Positions 15,839-25,213 of a DNA stretch of 35,580 nt are shown piece after piece; the stretch's first letter is position 1; each line of letters begins with the position of its first letter. Below the pieces are notes generated by a model. That model saw only the letters and a list, made by a program, of their open reading frames with translations. It ran no database searches and had not been told where the DNA came from. The position numbers and the translations under genes are program-made. Location: NCBI RefSeq assembly GCF_000300195.1, contig NZ_AMQH01000023.1, positions 1 to 35,580 on the forward strand. The letters are read 5' to 3'. This stretch comes from Clostridium tunisiense TJ. Lineage in GTDB: Bacteria; Bacillota; Clostridia; Clostridiales; Clostridiaceae.

Positions 15839-16930
15839 ATGATAATAAATGATGTAAAAGTTGGTAAAATTACTGTGCCATTGAAAAAACCATTTCTTAT
15901 TGGAGATAGGCCATATAATTATTCAAAAGAAGTTATTTTAAAAATAATTACTGATGGAGGGGAAATAGGATTTGGTAGCGCTGCTCCAGCTCCAAGAGTC
16001 ACAGGAGAAACAGAAGATTCCATTGTTGGGGCAATTAAACATATATCACAGCATATTAAAGGAATGGATATTAGTTGTCTTGAGTGTATAACAAAAACTA
16101 TAGATGAATGCATTAAAGGCAATAATAGTGCTAAGGCTGCTTTCGATATGGCTTTGTATGATTTAGCTGCTAAGAGAGCAAACATACCACTTTTTAAATT
16201 GTTGGGAGGATATAACTCAGAGATACTTACTGACATGACAATACAGTATGATACTGTAGAAAATATGGTAAGTGCAGCTTATGATGCTGTAAGAGATGGC
16301 TATAGCAATATCAAAATAAAGCTTGGCAAAGATCCAGAACATGATTTAGAAAGAGTTAAGCTGTTAAGAAAGGCTATTAGAAAAGGAATAAAGGTAAGAG
16401 TGGACGGGAATCAAGGGTGGTCTCCAAAGGAAGCGGTAAAAATCATCAGAAAAATTGAAGAATTAGATCTAGATATAGAGTTTGTTGAGCAACCAGTGAA
16501 GGCTTGGGACATTGAAGGGTTAAAGTTTGTTAAGGAAAATGTTGATACTTTAATTTTAGCAGATGAATCAGTATTTGCTACTCCAGAAGCTTTTAAAATC
16601 ATACAAAATAGAGCTTGTGACTTAATTAATATAAAGCTTATGAAAAGCGGTGGAATTCATAATGCCATGAAGATATATAACATGGCAGATACTATGGGTA
16701 TTAAGTGTATGATGGGATGCATGCTTGAAAGCAAGGTAGGAATAACAGCAGCTGCAAGTTTTGCTGCAGCTAAAAGTAATATGATAATTTCAGACTTAGA
16801 TACAATGTTGTATTTTTCAGAGGATCCAATTGTAGGTGGAGCTACTATTGAGGGTAATAGAATCGTGCTATCCGAGGAGCCAGGTTTAGGAATAACAGAT
16901 ATAATAGGATGGGAAGAAATTGCAATTTAG
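15839..16930 (+). CDS. Dipeptide epimerase, enolase superfamily (L-Ala-D/L-Glu type)
   Basis: Cytoplasmic enzyme that interconverts the alpha-carbon configuration of a dipeptide, typically L-Ala-D-Glu to L-Ala-L-Glu in murein peptide recycling. It has 363 residues. The muconate-lactonizing subgroup signature is complete: KIK at 159-161 (acid/base lysine), metal ligands D189 (VDGNQ), E217 (EQPV) and D242 (DESV), and K266 (IKLMKSGG) as second acid/base. A DLD motif at 319-321 fits the DxD specificity pattern of Ala-Glu epimerases. The start at 15839 is favoured by AAGGTGAGAGG upstream; a GTG six codons earlier lacks a site. It follows the PepV dipeptidase, which could cleave the LL-dipeptide product. 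Confidence 0.92.
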   Translation: MIINDVKVGKITVPLKKPFLIGDRPYNYSKEVILKIITDGGEIGFGSAAPAPRVTGETEDSIVGAIKHISQHIKGMDISCLECITKTIDECIKGNNSAKAAFDMALYDLAAKRANIPLFKLLGGYNSEILTDMTIQYDTVENMVSAAYDAVRDGYSNIKIKLGKDPEHDLERVKLLRKAIRKGIKVRVDGNQGWSPKEAVKIIRKIEELDLDIEFVEQPVKAWDIEGLKFVKENVDTLILADESVFATPEAFKIIQNRACDLINIKLMKSGGIHNAMKIYNMADTMGIKCMMGCMLESKVGITAAASFAAAKSNMIISDLDTMLYFSEDPIVGGATIEGNRIVLSEEPGLGITDIIGWEEIAI

Positions 16931-17109
16931 ATAGCATAACTTTTGTAAAAATTACAATTTAAAATTGATTTTAATAATATATGTTCCAGTAATGTAACTT
17001 CAAAATTTTAGTTTTCTAGTCAATAGATAAAATTATCATTATGAGGTAACCTTATTGGAACTTATATATTAGACAAAATTTAAGAGTATGAAGGAAGGAA
17101 AGTATAACT

Positions 17110-19263
17110 GTGAGTAATGAGATTAATGAAGAAATAAAAAAACAGCTAGAAATTTCAATAGAAGAGGGTAAATTATCAGATACAATTAGGATTATTAATG
17201 AAGAGATATTAAAATACATAGAAAAGCGAAAAGGAATAAGTGAATATATACTTGATTATAGAAAAAAGTTTATAGAAGAATATAGAGATGATGAAGATAA
17301 AGTAATTGAATACTTTGATCATGAAAGATATGTAAAAGAAGAGGCTTTTAAAACTATAGATAGAAGGTTAAAAGAGCTAAATATATTAAAAGTGTCACCA
17401 TACTTCGGTAGAGTTGATTTTAGAGAAGGTGATTTTGGAGTTGAACAAATATACATTGGAAGATTTGGAGTTACTCCAGAGGAGTCTTTTGAACCTTTAA
17501 TAGTTGACTGGAGAGCACCTATATCTTCGATTTTTTATAATGGTGGTATAGGTGAGGGTTATTATGAAGCTCCAAAGGGAAAGGTGGAAGTATCTGTTCT
17601 CCAAAAAAGACAGTTTATCATAAAAAAGGGAAAGCTAGAAGGATTATTTGATTCTGCTGTAGATGTAAAAGATGATATTTTGCAAATGATGCTGAGTAAA
17701 AATTCTTCAGATAAATTAAAAGATATTATAATGACTATCCAAAAGGAACAGGATGATATAATAAGACAGTCAAGAACTGAAACTGTAGTAGTTGATGGGG
17801 TTGCTGGTAGTGGAAAAACTACTATTGCTCTTCATAGAGTTGCATACCTTTTATATAATTACAGAAAAATACTAGAAGATAAAGTTCTTATACTAGGACC
17901 AAATAATATTTTTATGGAATATATATCAACAGTGCTGCCGAGTTTAGGGGAAAGTGGAGTATTACAAACTACATTTAAGGATTTTGTTTTAGATATTTTA
18001 GATATAGATAATGTTATTTCATTGAAGGATATAATGGAGAGGTTTTTAACTGGAGATAAAAATTATGAAGAAGAAATTAGCTACAAAACATCTATTGAAT
18101 ATAAGCACTTTTTAGATGAATATGTAGATAAATTAAATAAAGCTTATTTTTCATCCAAGAATATCGAATTTAGAAAACGTAAAGTAATTTCCTCAGAAGA
18201 AATGGAAAAAATGTTTAGCCATGAGTTTTATATGTTACCCCTTTTTAGAAGATGTAAAAAGGTAAAGAGAATTATATTTTCTAGATTGAAAGATGTAAGA
18301 GATGAGGAATTTAGAAGAATTCAAAAGGAGTATGATGAGGAAAAAGCCTCCTATTCAAAGGATGAATTAATTTTTCATATAAATAACTTAGACTTTAATA
18401 GAAAACTTAAAATAAGAGAATTAATTCAGGAACTAATAGAAATTAAGAAAACTTTAGAGTTTTTAAATCCACCAGATGTAATAAGTTTATATGAAGAAAT
18501 AAATAGTGGTTTTATTAGCAAAGAGCTTACAGAAATAGATTTAGGGGCTTTATTATATCTAAAGGTTAAATTAGAAGGAATTAAATCACCAAGGGAAGTA
18601 AAACACATAGTAATAGATGAAGCTCAGGATTACTCACTAATGCAGTTTATAGCTATTAAAGAGTATACAAGGGCTGTGTCCATGACTATTGTGGGTGATA
18701 GTAATCAAAGAATACTTCCTATGAAGGATAATAAACCGCCGATGCTTGCAGTAGATGAATTCATCAGCAACTTTAACACTAAAGAGTTTACGCTTAATAA
18801 AAGTTATAGATCAACAAGAGAAATTATGGAATATAGTAATAAGTTCCTTAAAGCCCAAAGCATAGTACCACTTGTAAGAAGTGGTGACTCTGTAGTGGAG
18901 GTGGAGGCTCAAAACAATGAAGAGCTTTCAAAGCTTATAGAGACCTATGTAGATACTATGAAAAATAAAGAGTTAGAAAATGTAGCTATCATTACTAGAG
19001 ACTTAGAAGATGCATACAAGATAAAAAGTATTATCAGCAATAATGTTAGTGCAAAGGTTATAGATAGGGAAAATGTAGTTCATAGAGACTCATTAATAAT
19101 AATTCCATCTTACTTCGCAAAAGGTTTAGAATTTGATGGAGTAGTTGTTGTTAATACAGGAAAACAAGAACTTATCACAGAGGATAAATTAATGTATGTT
19201 ATGTGTACTAGAGCTCTTCATAATCTGTTTGTGATTAAAACTAGTGAATTAGTTGATCAGTAG
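17110..19263 (+). CDS. helD: HelD-like superfamily 1 helicase
   Basis: ATP-dependent motor protein of the UvrD/Rep superfamily, HelD branch; HelD proteins bind RNA polymerase and help release it from DNA. It has 717 residues. The N-terminal helical arm (first 100 residues) and the segment FEPLIVDWRAPISS (near 136-149) are typical of HelD. Motor motifs follow in order: VDGVAGSGKTT (about 227-237, Walker A), VIDEAQDYS (501-509, Walker B), IVGDSNQRI, NKSYRST, SYFAKGLEFDGVVVV and MYVMCTRA near the end. A lysine- and glutamate-rich insertion sits between about 390 and 450. The start is a GTG, preceded by AAGGAAGG. It is monocistronic with a strong terminator. Confidence 0.9.
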   Translation: MSNEINEEIKKQLEISIEEGKLSDTIRIINEEILKYIEKRKGISEYILDYRKKFIEEYRDDEDKVIEYFDHERYVKEEAFKTIDRRLKELNILKVSPYFGRVDFREGDFGVEQIYIGRFGVTPEESFEPLIVDWRAPISSIFYNGGIGEGYYEAPKGKVEVSVLQKRQFIIKKGKLEGLFDSAVDVKDDILQMMLSKNSSDKLKDIIMTIQKEQDDIIRQSRTETVVVDGVAGSGKTTIALHRVAYLLYNYRKILEDKVLILGPNNIFMEYISTVLPSLGESGVLQTTFKDFVLDILDIDNVISLKDIMERFLTGDKNYEEEISYKTSIEYKHFLDEYVDKLNKAYFSSKNIEFRKRKVISSEEMEKMFSHEFYMLPLFRRCKKVKRIIFSRLKDVRDEEFRRIQKEYDEEKASYSKDELIFHINNLDFNRKLKIRELIQELIEIKKTLEFLNPPDVISLYEEINSGFISKELTEIDLGALLYLKVKLEGIKSPREVKHIVIDEAQDYSLMQFIAIKEYTRAVSMTIVGDSNQRILPMKDNKPPMLAVDEFISNFNTKEFTLNKSYRSTREIMEYSNKFLKAQSIVPLVRSGDSVVEVEAQNNEELSKLIETYVDTMKNKELENVAIITRDLEDAYKIKSIISNNVSAKVIDRENVVHRDSLIIIPSYFAKGLEFDGVVVVNTGKQELITEDKLMYVMCTRALHNLFVIKTSELVDQ

Positions 19264-19456
19264 AATGGTTTTGTTATTTTAAAGCCCACAGCTAATATTT
19301 GTTTTAGATAAGTTTATTAGTGTTATGGGGCATTGCTAATGAATACTTATTTCAATAGATTAAATATTTAATAAAACAAGATAAGTAATGGAAAATTTAT
19401 TACTAAGCTTGGATTATAAGAGATAAGCTTAATTAGAATATTATACTAATATAAAA

Positions 19457-19486
19457 AGTGTGGTGAATTCACCACACTAATTTTTT
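19457..19486 (+). terminator. Bidirectional terminator
   Basis: A perfect 9-bp GC-richer stem AGTGTGGTG/CACCACACT around AATT, with T6 on the plus side and A5 before it, so it can stop both the helicase gene and the converging minus-strand ATPase gene. The remaining bases of 19264-19547 hold nothing recognisable. Confidence 0.88.
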
Positions 19487-19547
19487 GGCTATCGTTATTA
19501 CATTTATAACCTTAGTGGTAATTTATGATAAAGAAAGAGGTCTTTGA

Positions 19548-20648
19548 TTATTTACCTCTCAAGTACTCCTCTTCATATTTCAATAATCTTTGAATAGTTT
19601 CCTCGGAAATTTCATTTATTTTATTAAAGTTCATGTTTGGAATATATCCAGTTTCAAGATCATCGTGAAGACTCTTTGCTCTTTTAATACAAGCAAGTCC
19701 TTTATTAAGAAGCAAGTAGAAGGTTTCTTTAACTTCATCAATATCATCTTTATTTCTTTCTAAAAGGTTTTTATTTAGTAAATTATTCATGTCGTAGATT
19801 TTACCATTAATGTTCAGGTTATTAATTTCATTGGAGGTTACAACAGCCACCCCAAGAGCTGGAATCAGTACATGCTCAATTTTATCAGGAGTAAGTGGAG
19901 TATGGAATACTTCTACATAATAGCCACGCCTTACTGCCTCCTCATAGAGGTATTGTAGAATATTGGTTTTACCTGTTCCAGGACCACCTTTAAGAACATA
20001 AACCTTTGGAAATCCTTCTATTAAATTTTCTATATAAGTTACAATTCCATTAGGAGTAAAAGCAGTAGCGAAAAGATGGCGATCAAAACCAAGTTTGCTT
20101 ACACTGTTAGGTAAAATATCATTTTTAAGTTCTTCCTTTAATAAGCTAAGTTTATTTAGGTTTAGCGCTTCGCTATTAAAAGTAGACCAGTCTTCATAAA
20201 TATCTTTAGAAGCTCCAAAGAATCTGTAAGCTCTTCTGAAGATTTTTCCAACTTTTTTATTAGTATCCATAATAAAGGGTTTAAAGGACTTGAAACCTTC
20301 TTCATTCCAACATTGACCTAAGTTTAAAATTTCATCCACTGCCCCAGGATTTATAGGGTCCACTACATGAGGAGAAGTTCCATCTAATAGGGCAACATTT
20401 AAGCCTTTGATTACAACTCCATCAAGAGAATTATTATCTGAAGAGCAGTGGTGATATTCTACTTCATAGCCTTTTTCAAAAAATATACTTGCAACTTTTT
20501 TCATAAGTGAGGATTTGCCAGTACCAGGACCACCTTTAATACAAATTATACGCTTTGCTTCATCTTGAGAAAGGATATACCTATAAAAAGAGTAAAAACC
20601 TTTAGAAGTATTACCACCAGGGAAAAAATGTCTTTGTTTACCGGACAT
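19548..20648 (-). CDS. Tandem P-loop ATPase of unknown function
   Basis: Soluble protein of 366 residues made of two related nucleotide-binding halves. The first has GGPGTGKSS at 39-47 and the second GGPGTGKTN at 221-229, each preceded by a similar strand (RIICIK, KVYVLK). Each half continues with a comparable strand and aromatic/histidine segment (YEVEYHHCSS, YYVEVFHTPL), which suggests an internal duplication. It resembles an uncharacterised Clostridium/Bacillus family of paired ATPases; the substrate is unknown. The start at 20648 has GGAGTG about 8 bases upstream; an earlier in-frame ATG at 20699 would add 17 residues without support. It shares a strand with the CDF transporter gene, but a terminator separates them. 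Confidence 0.75.
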   Translation of the reverse strand: MSGKQRHFFPGGNTSKGFYSFYRYILSQDEAKRIICIKGGPGTGKSSLMKKVASIFFEKGYEVEYHHCSSDNNSLDGVVIKGLNVALLDGTSPHVVDPINPGAVDEILNLGQCWNEEGFKSFKPFIMDTNKKVGKIFRRAYRFFGASKDIYEDWSTFNSEALNLNKLSLLKEELKNDILPNSVSKLGFDRHLFATAFTPNGIVTYIENLIEGFPKVYVLKGGPGTGKTNILQYLYEEAVRRGYYVEVFHTPLTPDKIEHVLIPALGVAVVTSNEINNLNINGKIYDMNNLLNKNLLERNKDDIDEVKETFYLLLNKGLACIKRAKSLHDDLETGYIPNMNFNKINEISEETIQRLLKYEEEYLRGK

Positions 20649-20829
20649 AAAAATCACACTCCATACTTTCATAGTAATATATACTATTCTGGAGTCCATT
20701 AAAATGCTATTGCTAATTTTAAGTTATTGGTGTTAAGTTTATGTTAATTAGCATAGTCAATAGATCTTCAAAGGAATATTACTGGTAATGTGTATTAATA
20801 GCAATTTAAATTCATTAATGTTGAATATA

Positions 20830-20870
20830 AAAAAACTAATATTAGCAATTTTAGCTAGTATTAGTTTTTT
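20830..20870 (-). terminator. Terminator of the CDF transporter gene
   Basis: A 17-base stem (20830-20846 with 20854-20870, one wobble) with a 7-base loop and T runs on both sides. Its position about 100 bases past the minus-strand CDF stop codon assigns it there. The gap 20649-20971 otherwise holds only AT-rich sequence. Confidence 0.75.
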
Positions 20871-20971
20871 AACGATGAAATTATTCCAAGGGTTAGTGAG
20901 TAAAGGTATAGTAATGTGATTTTAGGAACAAAGAATTCTAAAGGAGACTTATAAGTCATTACATTGAAACT

Positions 20972-22156
20972 TTACACACCTAAATAATCCTTATCCACTG
21001 TAACAATAGCATTATGATTTGGATGGCTTTTTTTAAGTTCCGCATTTATGTCCTTTTGGATTTTTAATTCTTCTTCAGCGGTGAGTTCATGGTCAGCGTC
21101 AATCACCACATCAAAAATTAGATTTTTATTTTTCCCCTCACCAACAACCCTAAAATCATGAAAGGACTTTATAAGAGGAAATGCTTTTAAAGCTTCAGCA
21201 AGTTCTTCTTTAGCCTCTAAAATCTCTTGATCATCTGTAGTTATTGGATCCATATGGATAACTAAATAAATATCAAGCTCAGCAGAAATTTCCTTTTCAG
21301 CTCTATCTATAACTTCATGAATTTTTACAACTGATATATTTAATGGAACTTCAGCATGAATAGAAGCTATAATTCTTCCAGGACCATAATTATGAACTAA
21401 TAAATCATGAGTACCATCTATGTGTTCATAATTTAAGAGAAGTTGCTGAATACTTTCAACTAATTCCTTATCTGGTGCTGTACCAAGTAAGGGGTTTAAG
21501 GTGTCTTTTATTAAGTTATAACCTGCATAAAGTATAACAGCAGAAACAGCCATACCAATATATCCGTCTATAGGAAAGGAAGTAAATCTTGAAATTAAGA
21601 GAGAAAATGCCACAGTTGAGGAAGAAACTACATCACTAAGTGCATCTACTCCAGAAGCTTGTAGTGCAGAAGAGTTAATTTTACCACCGATATTTTTATA
21701 AAACTTACTAAGCCATACTTTAAATAAAATAGAAATTAAAAGCAGAATAAAAGGAACAAAGGAGAATTCTACTGGTGTTGGATTTTTGATTCTATCAAAA
21801 GAACTTTTTACAAATTCAAAGCCTACCATTAATACTAAGAATGCAACAATAAGTCCTGATATGTATTCAATTCTACCATGCCCGAAAGGATGCTCCCTAT
21901 CTGCGGGTTTGCTGGAGAGCTTAAATCCAAAAATTGTTACAAGTGAGGAACCTACATCAGAAAGATTATTAAAAGCATCAGCAGTAACTGCAATACTATT
22001 TACAATTAGTCCTACAGTAAATTTAACTCCAAATAATAATAAGTTTACAACTATACCTACAATACCACCAAGGTATCCATATTTTTCTCGGACTTTTTTA
22101 TTTTTCACATCGGAATAATTTGCTATAAACTTTTTAATCAAGAAATTAGAAATCAT
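20972..22156 (-). CDS. Cation diffusion facilitator, probably manganese efflux
   Basis: Membrane antiporter that exports divalent metal ions, 394 residues with six membrane segments and a long cytoplasmic C-terminal domain. The family signature DREHPFGHGR follows the second membrane segment. The transport site reads NxxxD (N63, D67) in the second segment and DxxxD (D171, D175, in VDALSD) in the fifth. Zinc transporters usually carry a histidine here; the all-oxygen and Asn/Asp pattern is typical of manganese exporters such as MntE. The C-terminal domain is about 100 residues longer than in the shortest members. The ATG at 22156 has GAGGTG upstream; the GTG three codons earlier overlaps that site. 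No manganese riboswitch is visible upstream. Confidence 0.9.
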   Translation of the reverse strand: MISNFLIKKFIANYSDVKNKKVREKYGYLGGIVGIVVNLLLFGVKFTVGLIVNSIAVTADAFNNLSDVGSSLVTIFGFKLSSKPADREHPFGHGRIEYISGLIVAFLVLMVGFEFVKSSFDRIKNPTPVEFSFVPFILLLISILFKVWLSKFYKNIGGKINSSALQASGVDALSDVVSSSTVAFSLLISRFTSFPIDGYIGMAVSAVILYAGYNLIKDTLNPLLGTAPDKELVESIQQLLLNYEHIDGTHDLLVHNYGPGRIIASIHAEVPLNISVVKIHEVIDRAEKEISAELDIYLVIHMDPITTDDQEILEAKEELAEALKAFPLIKSFHDFRVVGEGKNKNLIFDVVIDADHELTAEEELKIQKDINAELKKSHPNHNAIVTVDKDYLGV

Positions 22157-22452
22157 TTTTTGCACCTCATCTATAAAATTATGTATATAATCTTTTTTAA
22201 AATAAGTAAGTTAAAACCTATTTTCTAATTATATCATAAGTCATAATTACAATGTTTATACTTTTATTTTATTGGATTCCAAGATTTAATCAAAGGAAGT
22301 ACGCCAGAATAGTCCAATATAAATAATTACAAATTAGGAAAGGTAATTCAAACAATAAAAAAATTTCTACTTATTTTAAATATTTGTAGAAAAGGAAAGT
22401 GAAAGTTTGATATACTACTTTATAGAAGTTCAATTATAGGGAGGTATATAAA

Positions 22453-23754
22453 ATGACAAATGAATTAAAATTTGCTCAAGAACTTATAGATTTTCTATAC
22501 GATAGCCCTACAGCATTTCATGCTGTTGAAAATCTCAAAAAAGATTTAGATAACTCTGGGTTTCAAGAGTTAAAAGAAGAAGATAAGTGGAATCTTGAAA
22601 AAGGTGGGAAATATTATACTACTAAAAATCAATCAGCACTAGTTGCTTTCGTAGTTGGCAATGGTGAGATTGAAAACCATGGATTTAAAATTGTTGGCGC
22701 TCATACAGATTCACCAACTTTTAGAGTTAAGCCTGCTTGTGAAATGGTAGTAGAAAATACCTATGTTAGATTAAACACAGAAGTATACGGAGGACCAATA
22801 TTAAACACTTGGCTAGATAGACCACTATCAGTGGCTGGAAGAGTAGTTTTAAAGGGTGAAAGTATATTATGTCCAAAAACTGCTTTAGTAAATATTAAAA
22901 AACCTATTCTAATAATTCCAAATGTAGCAATACACATGAATAGGGAAGTAAATAAAGGTGTGGAGTTAAATGCTCAAAGAGATACTTTACCTTTACTTTC
23001 ATTAGTTAATAATGAATTAGAAAAAGGAAATTATTTATTAAATGCTATTGCTAAAGAGTTAAATATAGATGCTAAGGAAATAATCGACTTTGATTTATTC
23101 TTATATGAATTTGAGAGAGGAAGCATCATTGGGCTAAATGATGAGTTTATCTCATCAGGAAGATTAGATGATTTACAAATGGTACATGCAGGAATAGCAG
23201 CTATTAAAGAAGCTTCAGTTGCTCAAGCTACCAATGTAATGGTTTGCTTCGATAATGAAGAAATAGGAAGTTCTACAAAACAAGGTGCAGACTCAGACAT
23301 GTTAGCCAATATTTTAGAGAGAATAGTGTTAGCTTTTGGAAAAGAAAGAGAAGATTTCTTCAGAGCTTTAGCTAAATCCTTTATAATTTCTGGAGATAAT
23401 GCTCACGCAGTACATCCAAATAACCCTGATAAGCATGATCCAACTAGCAGACCAGTTATAAATAAAGGTCCTGTTATAAAGATAAATGCAAACTTTGCTT
23501 ACACAACTGATAGTGAATCATCAGCTGTTTATGAGGAACTTTGCAAGTCAGCACAAATACCTTATCAAAAATTTGTAAACCGTTCAGATGTAAGAGGTGG
23601 TTCAACTATTGGACCAATATCTTCAACTCATTTAAATATTCGCTCAATAGATATTGGAAATCCAACCTTAGCTATGCACTCAATCAGAGAGTTAGCAGGG
23701 GTTATGGATCATACCTACGTTATGAAGTCATTTTTAGAATTCTACAAATTATAA
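22453..23754 (+). CDS. apeB: M18-family aminopeptidase
   Basis: Cytoplasmic zinc aminopeptidase of the aspartyl aminopeptidase family, removing N-terminal residues (acidic ones preferred in characterised members). It has 433 residues, a typical length. Conserved segments: GAHTDSPTFRVKP (82-94) with metal H84 and D86, SGRLDDL (about 235-241) with the bridging aspartate, NEEIGSSTKQGA (268-279) with the catalytic glutamates, SGDNAHAVHPN (about 315-325), and GNPTLAMHSIREL near the C-terminus with a metal histidine. GGGAGG precedes the ATG. It is monocistronic with a strong terminator, and it complements PepV in peptide breakdown. Confidence 0.93.
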   Translation: MTNELKFAQELIDFLYDSPTAFHAVENLKKDLDNSGFQELKEEDKWNLEKGGKYYTTKNQSALVAFVVGNGEIENHGFKIVGAHTDSPTFRVKPACEMVVENTYVRLNTEVYGGPILNTWLDRPLSVAGRVVLKGESILCPKTALVNIKKPILIIPNVAIHMNREVNKGVELNAQRDTLPLLSLVNNELEKGNYLLNAIAKELNIDAKEIIDFDLFLYEFERGSIIGLNDEFISSGRLDDLQMVHAGIAAIKEASVAQATNVMVCFDNEEIGSSTKQGADSDMLANILERIVLAFGKEREDFFRALAKSFIISGDNAHAVHPNNPDKHDPTSRPVINKGPVIKINANFAYTTDSESSAVYEELCKSAQIPYQKFVNRSDVRGGSTIGPISSTHLNIRSIDIGNPTLAMHSIRELAGVMDHTYVMKSFLEFYKL

Positions 23755-23770
23755 TATAAGCCATTATTAA

Positions 23771-23803
23771 AAAGATTCCAGAAAATGCTGGAATCTTTTT
23801 TAG
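23771..23803 (+). terminator. Terminator after the M18 aminopeptidase
   Basis: AAAGATTCCAG pairs with CTGGAATCTTT around a 6-base loop, followed by T. Confidence 0.88.
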
Positions 23804-23884
23804 TTAATATATAATTTCATATTAAGGACTATTAACATAAAGTAAAAAACTATAAGGTCTTAAGTAGTCTGGAAAGCATGGGTT

Positions 23885-24415
23885 TTATACTAGCTTAGAA
23901 ACTACATTGGAAAAACCAGCATAGGGAAAAATTATTTTATTTAAATTTGTTATTTTATAGACATCATTAATTTTTGAAATACTTATTTCACCAGTTACAG
24001 TATATACTTCCTTTTTATTTTTATGAGGGTATAACAATTCAACAGTAGCCTCATAGGCGTAAGAATTGGCTGTTATGTTTTTTCTCAATGGTTTTATATT
24101 AATGTAGTATATAGAACTGTTAAATCCATTATAGTAAGAAGAGGTTATAAAGTCATAATATAAATTTTGGTTACTAAAATCTTCAAACTTTTTTTCAGTC
24201 ATATAATTTCTAAGACTTAAGCTGAACTTATCAAAGGGATACATAAATTTATAAAAATATAAATTTTGCAAGTCATTATTATTGAATGTATAAAGTTCAG
24301 CTAAGAAGGATTCTAAAAATACTTCCTCCGCTGTAGGTTTCATTTTAGAGCCATATGCTGTGAGTGAAAAACACAGTATGAAGATAATTGTAAGTACAAA
24401 TTTAAAATTTCTCAT
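23885..24415 (-). CDS. Exported protein of unknown function
   Basis: I do not recognise the family. The 176 residues begin with a signal peptide (MRNFKFVLTIIFILCFSLTAYG) and probable cleavage near residue 22; there is no clear lipobox, although a cysteine lies in the hydrophobic core. The mature part is rich in tyrosine, phenylalanine and asparagine, and its second half (about 110-165) has alternating hydrophobic residues as in a beta-sheet domain, resembling the NTF2-like or DUF-type domains of clostridial secreted proteins. GGAGG lies five bases before the ATG at 24415; an ATG four codons earlier overlaps that site. It is monocistronic, with no obvious partner. Confidence 0.7.
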   Translation of the reverse strand: MRNFKFVLTIIFILCFSLTAYGSKMKPTAEEVFLESFLAELYTFNNNDLQNLYFYKFMYPFDKFSLSLRNYMTEKKFEDFSNQNLYYDFITSSYYNGFNSSIYYINIKPLRKNITANSYAYEATVELLYPHKNKKEVYTVTGEISISKINDVYKITNLNKIIFPYAGFSNVVSKLV

Positions 24416-24506
24416 ATTAACCTCCATAATTATATTAATCTAATTATAACGGAAAATATGTTAAAATAATGCCATATTATGGTGGAAAAGTTCATAAAAT
24501 ATTTAC

Positions 24507-24547
24507 AAAAAAATACAAAGGTTACATACTATTATGTAGACCTTTGT
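24507..24547 (-). terminator. Terminator of the small acidic protein gene
   Basis: ACAAAGGT-TACATA pairs with TATGTA-ACCTTTGT (24515-24528 with 24533-24547, one bulged base). On the minus strand a run of seven T follows. It lies about 165 bases past the stop codon of the gene at 24713. Confidence 0.65.
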
Positions 24548-24712
24548 TAAGGCAAAATTAATTTTTGAGTAATAAAGGAACTAAAAATTATACTTCTACA
24601 TAGAGAACAGAAATTACTGTTTAATTGCATGGAAACCTACATAAATTTTGTTAATGTTTCTAGAATTTAATGATATATATAAACATGTAAGCTATATTGT
24701 TTTAATGCCAAT

Positions 24713-24976
24713 TTAATTGTTTATATTTCTAGGATTCTTGGGTGTTTCTGGAATCTCATTTGAAAAGCCAAGAAGATCTTCACCGCCATTATAAGTATAG
24801 TCAAACTCCATATAAGATATATTGTTCGAAACTATGGGATCTTGTACGTTGTCAGGTAGGAGAGTGTAGTCTTCTAATGAGTAAGCTTTAACTTCTTTAG
24901 GATCAACTTCTAAAAAGTCCCTTTGATTTGGGCCATATGGCTTTTTAGGTTCATTGCTTTTATTTTTTGTTTCCAT
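24713..24976 (-). CDS. Small acidic protein of unknown function
   Basis: An 87-residue hydrophilic, acidic protein without cysteine, signal peptide or membrane segment. It is rich in asparagine, proline, glutamate and aspartate and looks partly disordered at both ends; the middle (FLEVDPKEVKAYSLEDYTLLPDN, about 21-43) is the most structured part. I do not recognise it. AAAGGAGGAG stands just before the ATG, among the best binding sites in the window, which argues for real and strong translation. It has its own terminator. Confidence 0.65.
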   Translation of the reverse strand: METKNKSNEPKKPYGPNQRDFLEVDPKEVKAYSLEDYTLLPDNVQDPIVSNNISYMEFDYTYNGGEDLLGFSNEIPETPKNPRNINN

Positions 24977-25213
24977 AAATACTCCTCCTTTTATTAAAAA
25001 TAATTTATAAGAAAAATCTATAGAAAGAAGTTTCTTATGAGTAGCTTGTGTAAAAACTATAATTAAATACCTAACATAATAAAAATCAATAATTTTCTAA
25101 AGATATATAATTAATAAAAATTTAAATTGTGGATATTATAATAATGATGTGTAATATTTACTAAATTATGGTATTATAGTATTGATGACAATAAAAGTTT
25201 GGAGGTAAAAGAA

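Noticed and set aside
15919..16236. 105-codon frame on the minus strand
   Set aside because: Shadow of the dipeptide epimerase gene without a ribosome binding site.
21786..22118. 110-codon plus-strand frame
   Set aside because: Antisense to the conserved membrane part of the CDF transporter; no ribosome binding site.
22157..22452. yybP-ykoY manganese riboswitch before the CDF gene
   Set aside because: The conserved paired internal loops are not visible; the region is plain AT-rich sequence.
23541..23759. 72-codon plus-strand frame
   Set aside because: It overlaps the C-terminal coding region of the M18 aminopeptidase in another frame, and the known frame keeps all catalytic motifs.
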